Source: CAZUHK01 sp964620345 (GTDB lineage: Bacteria > Planctomycetota > Phycisphaerae > Phycisphaerales > Zrk34). From it: a stretch of 10,359 nucleotides of DNA. A program made the translations under genes and the position numbers. The notes below the pieces were generated by a model. It was not told the DNA's origin and did no database searches. It worked only from the letters and a program-made list of their open reading frames with translations. The first letter of the stretch is position 1, and each line of letters starts with the position of its first letter. Below are positions 5,272 to 10,359 of the stretch, one piece after another. The stretch spans positions 1 through 10,359 of the forward strand of contig CAZUHK010000117.1 in the NCBI GenBank assembly GCA_964620345.1, given 5' to 3'.

Positions 5272-6282
5272 ATGACCTTCAACCGAATCACCGTGATCGG
5301 CGACGGCGCGATGGCCACCGCGTGCGCCATGCTGCTCGACAGCCAGGGCGCCAAGGTCACCCTCTGGGGCCCGTTCGCCGAGCACGTGGTCGACATCGAA
5401 CGCAAGCGCGAGAACGCCCGCTACCTGCCGGGCATCCCCCTGCCCCACGGCCTGCGCTTCACCGCCGACGAAGCCGAGGCGATGGCCACCGGGCCGGACT
5501 TGATCGTCTCGGCCATCCCCTCGCAGTTCAAGCGCAAGGTCTGGCAGCGGTTCGTCGGCCGGACCCCCGCGGGCGTGCCGATCGTCTCGGTCGCCAAGGG
5601 TATCGAGAACGACACGCGGCTGCGGCCCACGCAGGTGATCGCCGACGTGCTGGACACCCAGCACCCGCTGGCGGTGCTGTCGGGCCCGTCGATCGCCGGT
5701 GAGCTGGCCCGCTGCCTGCCGGCGACGGTGAGCGTCGCGGCCGAAGACGCCGAGCTCGCCGAGCAACTCCAGCGGCTGTTCACCACGCACTGGTTTCGGG
5801 TCTACACCAACGACGACCCGCTGGGCGTGGAGCTGGCCGGGGCGACGAAGAACGTGATCGCCCTGGCCGCGGGCATCCTCGACGGCCTGCAGGCCGGCTA
5901 CAACGCCAAGAGCGCCCTGCTGTCGCGCGGCCTTGCGGAGATCGCGCGGCTGGGTTCGGCGATGGGCGCCAAGCCCGAGACCTTCTTCGGCGTGACGGGC
6001 GTGGGCGACCTGGCCACCACCTGCTTCTGCCCCGAAGGCCGCAACCGCTCCTGCGGCGAACTGCTGGGCAAGGGCGTCAAGCTCGACGCCGCGCTCGAAC
6101 AGATCAAGGGCGTCGTCGAAGGCGTGGCCAGCGCCAAGGCCGTCTGCACGCTCGCCGAGCAGCACCAGGTCGAAATGCCCATCACCCAGGCCGTCCACGC
6201 CGTCCTCTTCGACGGCCTGGACCCGATCGAAGGCATCGGCCTGCTCATGCGCCGCCAACCCAAGGCCGAGCGCGTGGGCTGA
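5272..6282 (+). CDS. gpsA: glycerol-3-phosphate dehydrogenase [NAD(P)+]
   Basis: This cytosolic enzyme reduces dihydroxyacetone phosphate to sn-glycerol-3-phosphate, the backbone for phospholipids, and so feeds the pathway in which CdsA acts. The protein has 336 residues, typical for GpsA. The dinucleotide-binding strand and loop is VIGDGAMATACA (8-19). SVAKGIE (106-112) and LSGPSIAGE (136-144) follow. The catalytic Lys193 lies in ELAGATKNVIALAAGI (187-202), and NAKSALLSRGLAEIARLG matches the family helix. GVTGVGDLATTC (240-251) and RNRSCG (257-262) complete the substrate pocket. The usual GxGxWGTA loop lacks its Trp and Gly (Met14, Ala15). ATG 5272 sits at the expected N-terminus. No Shine-Dalgarno is visible because repeat units extend to 7 bases before the ATG. 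Confidence 0.95.
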   Translation: MTFNRITVIGDGAMATACAMLLDSQGAKVTLWGPFAEHVVDIERKRENARYLPGIPLPHGLRFTADEAEAMATGPDLIVSAIPSQFKRKVWQRFVGRTPAGVPIVSVAKGIENDTRLRPTQVIADVLDTQHPLAVLSGPSIAGELARCLPATVSVAAEDAELAEQLQRLFTTHWFRVYTNDDPLGVELAGATKNVIALAAGILDGLQAGYNAKSALLSRGLAEIARLGSAMGAKPETFFGVTGVGDLATTCFCPEGRNRSCGELLGKGVKLDAALEQIKGVVEGVASAKAVCTLAEQHQVEMPITQAVHAVLFDGLDPIEGIGLLMRRQPKAERVG

Positions 6283-6411
6283 TACGCGCTCGCACACGGG
6301 CAACGCATCAAACCGAATGTCACTGACCCCGGCGCCAGCCCTTGCGGCAAGGCATGGCAATGGGACAAGACCGGGATGGGAATTGTGCTCGGTTGGCGCG
6401 ATCGGCAGCCC

Positions 6412-6455
6412 GCCATCGCAAGCGGTGGCGTCCGGGGCACGGCCCCTGTGATGGC
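6412..6455 (+). other. stacked hairpin upstream of purB
   Basis: Nine bases at 6412-6420 (GCCATCGCA) pair with 6447-6455 (TGTGATGGC), with one G-T wobble. Directly inside, GGGGC (6434-6438) pairs with GCCCC (6442-6446) around 3 bases. Bases 6421-6433 form a one-sided bulge. The structure lies in the 231-base gpsA-purB gap (6283-6513), which otherwise holds no gene, and ends 14 bases before an extended -10 box. It may end the gpsA transcript, though no T-run follows, or be an operator-like site. It would not be part of the purB mRNA if that box is used. Confidence 0.4.
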
Positions 6456-6468
6456 ATCGCCTCTTCGG

Positions 6469-6477
6469 TGGTATATT
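6469..6477 (+). promoter_or_regulatory. extended -10 promoter for purB
   Basis: TGGTATATT combines a TGn extension with TATATT, which matches 5 of 6 bases of the bacterial -10 consensus. It is the best sigma-70-like box I found in this GC-rich window. No convincing -35 lies at the right distance, which is normal for extended -10 promoters. The start site would fall near 6484, giving a leader of about 30 bases. A weak GGTGA lies at 6506-6510. Confidence 0.5.
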
Positions 6478-6513
6478 CTATCGGTTGGTTCTTCGTGTCC
6501 CGCTTGGTGAATC

Positions 6514-7950
6514 ATGCCCGACCGCAACACCTACGAATCTCCCCTGGCCACGCGGAATGCGTCGGCGGCGATGCAGGCGATCTGGTCGCCGAGGCGGAAG
6601 TTCGGCACGTGGCGCCGGCTGTGGCTGGCGCTGGCCGAGGCCCAGGCCGAGCTGGGCCTGGATGTCACCGACGCTCAACTCGCCGAGCTGCGCGAGCACC
6701 TGGACGACATCGACTTCGACGCCGCGGCCGAGTACGAGCGCAAGCTGCGCCACGACGTGATGGCCCATGTGCACGCGCTGGGCGACGCGGCCCCCGCGGC
6801 CCGGCCGATCATCCACCTCGGGGCGACCAGCCAGTTCGTCAACTGCAATACCGAATTGCTGCAGCTCCGCGATGCGCTGCAACTGGTCGCGGACAAGCTG
6901 GCCGCGGCGATCGACGCGCTGGGCCGCTTCGCCGCCGAGCATCGAGCGCTGCCCACGCTGGCGTTCACCCACTACCAGCCCGCCCAGCCGACGACCGTCG
7001 GCAAGCGCGCGACCGTCTGGGCGCAGGATCTGGCGATCGCGCTGCAGGAGATCGAGCATCGCATCGACTCGCTCCGCTTCCGCGGCGTCAAGGGCACGAC
7101 CGGCACGCAGGCATCGTTCCTCGCCCTGTTCGACGGCGACCATGACAAGGTCGATCAGCTCGATCGTTTGGTCACCCAGAAGATGGGCTGGCCTCCGGAA
7201 AAGCGGTTCGCCGTCACCGCGCAGACGTACCCGCGCGTGGTTGACGGCCTGGTCGCCTCGTCGCTGGCCGCGGCCGCCGCGGCGTCGGCGAAGTTCGCCG
7301 GCGACCTGCGCCTGCTGGCCAACCGCAAGGAGATCGAAGAGCCGTTCGAGCAGAGTCAGATCGGCTCGTCGGCCATGCCGTACAAACGCAACCCGATGCG
7401 CTGCGAGCGGATCTGCGGCCTGGCGCGGTTTGTCATCGGTCAGACGCAGATCCCCTTCACCACCGCCGCCGAGCAGTGGCTGGAACGCACGCTCGACGAC
7501 TCATCGGTGCGTCGGCTGAGTCTGCCCGAGCCGTTCCTCGCCCTCGACGGCGTGCTGGACCTGGTAATCAACGTCTCGCGGGGCCTGTTGGTGTACCCGC
7601 GGACGATCGCGGCGAACCTGGCCAGAGAGCTGCCGTTCATGGCGACCGAGAACCTGATGATGGCCGCGGTGCGGCGCGGAGCGGATCGGCAGCAAGTGCA
7701 CGAGCTGATCCGCCAGCACGCCCAGGCCGCGGCGCTGCACGTGAAGCAGGACGCGGCGGACAACGACCTGCTCGACCGCCTGCGCAACGAAGCGGTGTTC
7801 CAGGGCATCGACCTGGCCGACGTGCTGGAACCGACGCGCTACGTCGGCCGCGCGCCGCAGCAGGTCGATGCGTTCATCGAACAGGTGGTCGAGCCCGTGC
7901 GGAAGCGGTACGCCCAATCGATTGGCGTCGGCGGCGCGGTGAACGTATAA
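6514..7950 (+). CDS. purB: adenylosuccinate lyase, eukaryote-like type
   Basis: This cytosolic enzyme of the fumarase/aspartase superfamily removes fumarate from SAICAR (giving AICAR) and from adenylosuccinate (giving AMP). The protein has 478 residues, near the roughly 484 of the animal enzyme and longer than the 430-456 of most bacterial PurB. RHDVMAHVHALG (79-90) carries His80 and FTHYQPAQPTTVGKR (151-165) carries His153. These align with human His86 and His159 at the same offset of six. LRFRGVKGTTGTQASFL (187-203) and the superfamily signature GSSAMPYKRNP (284-294) follow, with catalytic-loop Ser285 and Lys291. ELPFMATEN (372-380) also matches the animal enzyme. ATG 6514 is supported by the SPLATRNAS start, which mirrors the animal N-terminus. 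The gene probably has its own promoter, and it completes the IMP-to-AMP route with purA upstream. Confidence 0.95.
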   Translation: MPDRNTYESPLATRNASAAMQAIWSPRRKFGTWRRLWLALAEAQAELGLDVTDAQLAELREHLDDIDFDAAAEYERKLRHDVMAHVHALGDAAPAARPIIHLGATSQFVNCNTELLQLRDALQLVADKLAAAIDALGRFAAEHRALPTLAFTHYQPAQPTTVGKRATVWAQDLAIALQEIEHRIDSLRFRGVKGTTGTQASFLALFDGDHDKVDQLDRLVTQKMGWPPEKRFAVTAQTYPRVVDGLVASSLAAAAAASAKFAGDLRLLANRKEIEEPFEQSQIGSSAMPYKRNPMRCERICGLARFVIGQTQIPFTTAAEQWLERTLDDSSVRRLSLPEPFLALDGVLDLVINVSRGLLVYPRTIAANLARELPFMATENLMMAAVRRGADRQQVHELIRQHAQAAALHVKQDAADNDLLDRLRNEAVFQGIDLADVLEPTRYVGRAPQQVDAFIEQVVEPVRKRYAQSIGVGGAVNV

Positions 7951-7954
7951 CCGC

Positions 7955-8039
7955 GCCAACCGGTCGATCAGTCAACCGGCCCACCGGCCAGCCCCGCGAT
8001 ATTTCACGAGTTGACTGATCGACCGATCGACTGGTTGGC
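7955..8039. repeat. 8-bp tandem units as an inverted repeat (purB-antiporter gap)
   Basis: The left half (7955-7994) reads GCCAACCG, GTCGATCA, GTCAACCG, GCCCACCG, GCCAGCCC. The right half (8008-8039) reads GAGTTGAC, TGATCGAC, CGATCGAC, TGGTTGGC. The reverse complement of the right half repeats the left arm: GCCAACC, then the 15-base GGTCGATCAGTCAAC, with exactly one extra octamer between them. The halves can therefore pair over about 22 bp with an 8-base bulge. The block begins 4 bases after the purB stop and ends 7 bases before the antiporter ATG, so it fills the gap. An insertion of exactly one unit suggests growth by unit duplication. Confidence 0.88.
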
Positions 8040-8046
8040 CTCACCC

Positions 8047-9114
8047 ATGGAACACCTGATCCCCGCCGAGTGGTTCATTGGCCAGCCGTGGTGGGCGCTG
8101 GTGCTCATCGGCGTCGCGGCGATGTACGCGGTGATCAAGGGCGCCGACTGGCTGGTCGAAGGCGCCAGCGGCATCGCGCTGCGCCTGGGCATGAGCAAGG
8201 TGATCGTGGGCGCCACAATCGTCTCGCTGGGCACGACCAGCCCCGAGTGCGCCGTGTCGGTCATGGCCGCGTGGCGCGGCGATGCCGGCCTGGCGCTGGG
8301 CAACGCGGTCGGCTCGATCATCGCCGACTCGGGCCTGATCTTCGGCATCGGTTGCCTGATGATGGCCCTGCCGGTCGACCGGTTCATACTCAACCGCCAG
8401 GGCTGGGTGCAGATCGGCTCGGGGTTCCTGCTGGCGGCGATGTGCTACGGCGCCTACGCGATCGCCGGCGACGACGCGCGGGTCGCCCGCTGGATGGGCG
8501 GCGTGCTGCTGGGCATCCTCCTGTGGTATCTCTGGGCGTCGGTGCGATGGGGCCGCAGACACGCCCAACTCGCCATCCACGCGCACGGCGAGGTAGGCGA
8601 TATCGAAGAACACGCCATGCACCTGGCGCCCGGAAAGCTGGTTGCGTTGTTCATCCTCGGCCTGGTGCTGGTGATATTCGGCGGGCATGTGCTGATCGAG
8701 TGTGTGAAGGAAGGCGCCCTTCAGGCCGGCGTGCCCTCGGTCGTGATCGCCGCGACGATCGTCGCCTTCGGCACGAGCTTGCCGGAGCTCATGGTCGGCA
8801 TCACCGCGATCCGCAAGGGCCACGCGGCGCTGCTGATCGGCAACGTCATCGGCGCCGACGTGCTCAACGTCCTGTTCGTCATCGGCGCCGCGGCGGTGGC
8901 GAAGGATCTGCCAATCGTTGAATCGGGCGCGGATGTCAAAACGCCCGCCATCCTGCTCCTGTTGCACCTGCCGACGATGCTGATCATTCTCACCGTGTTC
9001 CGCGTGGCGATCTTCCACGCCATCGCCCGAGGCCGATTCCATCGCGCCTGGGGCGTGCCCCTGCTGGCGCTCTACGCGGCGTACCTGGTGATGAACTTCG
9101 TGCTGAGCAGGTGA
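8047..9114 (+). CDS. CaCA-family sodium/calcium antiporter-like membrane protein
   Basis: Members of the Ca2+/cation antiporter family exchange Na+ or H+ for Ca2+ across the inner membrane. The protein has 355 residues with about ten hydrophobic helices and two homologous alpha repeats. Repeat 1 spans about 52-101 (VGATIVSLGTTSPE, acidic Glu67, then GNAVGSIIADSG). Repeat 2 spans about 231-280 (VIAATIVAFGTSLPE, Glu247, then GNVIGADVLNVL). A hydrophilic loop at about 168-196 separates the halves, as in YrbG-like bacterial proteins. In the archaeal NCX structure the position after GS or GA carries an ion ligand. Repeat 2 has Asp271 there, but repeat 1 has Ile91 where Asn is common, so ion selectivity may differ. 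ATG 8047 is preferred; a TTG at 8011 would place the N-terminus inside the repeat block. The actual ions cannot be told from sequence. Confidence 0.88.
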   Translation: MEHLIPAEWFIGQPWWALVLIGVAAMYAVIKGADWLVEGASGIALRLGMSKVIVGATIVSLGTTSPECAVSVMAAWRGDAGLALGNAVGSIIADSGLIFGIGCLMMALPVDRFILNRQGWVQIGSGFLLAAMCYGAYAIAGDDARVARWMGGVLLGILLWYLWASVRWGRRHAQLAIHAHGEVGDIEEHAMHLAPGKLVALFILGLVLVIFGGHVLIECVKEGALQAGVPSVVIAATIVAFGTSLPELMVGITAIRKGHAALLIGNVIGADVLNVLFVIGAAAVAKDLPIVESGADVKTPAILLLLHLPTMLIILTVFRVAIFHAIARGRFHRAWGVPLLALYAAYLVMNFVLSR

Positions 9115-9148
9115 GCGCGGGCAACAACCGCAACCCCATCCCGCGCTC
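9113..9148. terminator. hairpin between convergent genes, possible two-way terminator
   Basis: GAGCGCGGG (9113-9121) and CCCGCGCTC (9140-9148) are a perfect 9-bp inverted repeat around an 18-base loop. The left arm overlaps the stop codon of the antiporter gene and the right arm ends 22 bases from the stop of the opposing gene. Position fits a shared transcription end, but neither side has a T-run. Confidence 0.5.
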
Positions 9149-9170
9149 CGCCGCGCGAGGATGCACCCCA

Positions 9171-10130
9171 TCACACCGGCCGGCCCGCGTCGGCCGCACG
9201 CTGGCCGGCCGCACGCTCGCGCAGCACGTCCATCATCTGCCGCGCTTCCTCGGCCATCTGGCTGTTGGGAAACTCGCGGATGATCTGCTCGCCCACGCCC
9301 AGCGCCTCGGTCCAGTCCCGATCGCTCACGGCCATGCGGAACCGCACCGCCACGTTCTCCCGCGCCTGGCTGATCACCCCGCGCGCCGTCTCAAGATACG
9401 CCTCGGCTTCCTGGGGCGTGAGGTACATGTCCAGTTCCTTGAGCAGCTCCATCGCCCGCTCGGTATGGCCGACCTCGCTGGCGCGGAGAAACTCCCGCTC
9501 CAGCTCGCGCTTGTGGTCCTCGCGGGCGTGTTCGAGCCGCCGCGGCAGGCCCGCGATCCGCGGGTCTTCGGGGTACAGCCGAAGCAGGCGGTCGATCTCC
9601 CGCCGAGCCGCGGTCCAGTCGTACTTGGCACAGATCGCGTCGATCCGCTGCACCGCCTCGTCGATCAACTGATCCCGCCGACGGGCGCGAGCATCGATGA
9701 TCCGCTGGCGGTACTGCTCGGCCTCCTCGACGTAGCCGAACCCATCGGCCATCTCCTCGACCAGCGCCAGCGCCGCTTCGTAGTCCTGCTTCTCGATATC
9801 CTCGACGATCGCCTCGCGCAGGGCCTGCCGGTCTCGCTCGCGGTCGGCGGTGCGCCGGGCCAGCTCGGGCATCTGAATCCGTTCGTTGATCCGCCGGAGA
9901 ATGTTCACCTGCTCGGCGCCAGCGGCGTCGTTCCGGGGCAGCCGTTGAACCACCGCGGCGGTCGCGGCGGCGATCACCACCGCCACCACGCCCAACGCCA
10001 GCACGGTGAACCGCCCCTCGGCCATCGCCAGGTAGATGCCCAGCGCCACCACGGCGATGCCCATCAGCAGCAGCACGCCGAACAGCACCGTGGTCCACAG
10101 GTCACCCTTGGATTGCTTTTCAGTCGCCAT
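9171..10130 (-). CDS. membrane-anchored protein with TPR-like helical repeats
   Basis: The protein has 319 residues and I do not recognise a named family. Residues 12-34 and 39-62 are strongly hydrophobic and should form a two-helix membrane hairpin. The remainder (about 75-310) is charged and almost entirely helical. Four segments share a TPR-like hairpin pattern around D(W/Y)xxA: near 115-127 (QDYEAALALVEEM), 170-188 (YDWTAARREI then LYPEDP), 221-236 (GHTERAMELLKEL) and 271-288 (RDWTEALGVGEQIIREFP). Such domains bind partner proteins, so a scaffold role at the membrane is plausible but inferred. There is no signal peptide or enzyme motif. ATG at 10130 is chosen because AAGGGA (10145-10140) lies 9 bases upstream; the frame stays open to 10283, but those 51 extra residues look non-coding. 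The gene is convergent with the antiporter gene. Confidence 0.75.
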   Translation of the reverse strand: MATEKQSKGDLWTTVLFGVLLLMGIAVVALGIYLAMAEGRFTVLALGVVAVVIAAATAAVVQRLPRNDAAGAEQVNILRRINERIQMPELARRTADRERDRQALREAIVEDIEKQDYEAALALVEEMADGFGYVEEAEQYRQRIIDARARRRDQLIDEAVQRIDAICAKYDWTAARREIDRLLRLYPEDPRIAGLPRRLEHAREDHKRELEREFLRASEVGHTERAMELLKELDMYLTPQEAEAYLETARGVISQARENVAVRFRMAVSDRDWTEALGVGEQIIREFPNSQMAEEARQMMDVLRERAAGQRAADAGRPV

Positions 10131-10139
10131 GTTCGCACT

Positions 10140-10145
10140 TCCCTT
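10140..10145 (-). promoter_or_regulatory. Shine-Dalgarno deciding the start of the TPR-like gene
   Basis: Read on the minus strand the bases are AAGGGA, followed by a 9-base spacer and ATG at 10130. It supports the shorter protein over an upstream ATG at 10283, which would add residues before the membrane helices. Confidence 0.6.
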
Positions 10146-10210
10146 CGATGACCAGGCGTGGGTCGGCAGATGTGTCGCCCGTAATGTCGGACGCCTCCGA
10201 GTTGCACCTG

Positions 10211-10216
10211 ATTGTA
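10211..10216 (-). promoter_or_regulatory. possible -10 box upstream of the TPR-like gene
   Basis: On the minus strand TACAAT matches 5 of 6 bases of the -10 consensus and lies about 80 bases before the ATG. The hexamer 17 bases further upstream (TCGCCC) is a poor -35. The 229 bases from 10131 to 10359 show no gene on either strand that I can support. Confidence 0.3.
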
Positions 10217-10359
10217 TCCAAGGACCTTGCGAGGGGCGAGCGTCTGGAAACGTGCAGCATGAAGGCATGTAGCAGAATCTCATGGTTGCCCGTCGCCTCA
10301 GCCCCCAAACCGCACCCTCCGCACGCCCCAGCCCGTCGCTGTCCGCCCCACCCCCGGGC

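Noticed and set aside
5257..6360. Minus-strand open frame of 367 codons opposite gpsA
   Set aside because: It is an antisense shadow of gpsA, with no recognisable motif.
6342..7145. Plus-strand open frame of 267 codons overlapping purB
   Set aside because: It is Arg-, Pro- and Ala-rich in a different frame from the clear purB reading.
8011..8046. TTG start for the antiporter gene inside the repeat
   Set aside because: It would add 12 residues encoded by repeat units. ATG 8047 starts at a normal N-terminus just before the first helix.
8041..9174. Minus-strand open frame of 377 codons opposite the antiporter
   Set aside because: It is hydrophilic and rich in His, Gln, Asp and Arg, the mirror of a hydrophobic membrane-protein gene. 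No domain is seen.
9111..10151. Plus-strand open frame of 346 codons opposite the TPR-like gene
   Set aside because: The minus-strand protein has membrane helices, repeat structure and a good Shine-Dalgarno. The plus-strand frame has none of these.
10120..10308. Short minus-strand frame at the right edge, possibly the end of another gene
   Set aside because: The frame stays open to the window edge, but the translation shows no motif and it overlaps the promoter and start of the TPR-like gene. I cannot support it.

Overview
The window is about two thirds G+C and is densely packed with housekeeping genes. The whole layout suggests a free-living bacterium. The most likely group is the Planctomycetota (perhaps Phycisphaerae), from the high GC, the eukaryote-type adenylosuccinate lyase, the style of the S4 and CdsA proteins, and the frequent lack of Shine-Dalgarno sites. 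That placement is an inference from memory, not a computed result.

Layout: nine genes lie on the plus strand, in the order rpsD (5' truncated by the window edge), purA, uppS, cdsA, hpt, a PH-domain membrane protein, gpsA, purB and a CaCA-type cation antiporter. A tenth gene lies on the minus strand at the right end, convergent with the antiporter. It encodes a membrane-anchored protein with TPR-like helical repeats. About 230 bases at the right edge hold no gene I can support.

Two metabolic themes are interleaved. Purine nucleotides: PurA and PurB turn IMP into AMP, and Hpt salvages hypoxanthine and guanine. Envelope lipids: UppS makes the polyprenyl carrier, CdsA makes CDP-diacylglycerol, and GpsA makes sn-glycerol-3-phosphate. 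Only hpt and the PH-domain gene are clearly coupled, by a 4-base overlap with a good Shine-Dalgarno. The other genes are separated by 32 to 231 bases.

I see no mobile element, CRISPR array, tRNA or obvious accessory system. The most unusual content lies in the spacers. Three gaps (cdsA/hpt, PH-gene/gpsA, purB/antiporter) are filled almost from stop codon to start codon by drifting tandem units of 7 or 8 bp. Part of each block is in inverted orientation, so each could fold as a hairpin or long-range stem. They share a design but not a sequence. This is the best candidate here for something undescribed. PurA also carries two unusual changes at substrate-contact positions, and PurB is strikingly like the animal enzyme.
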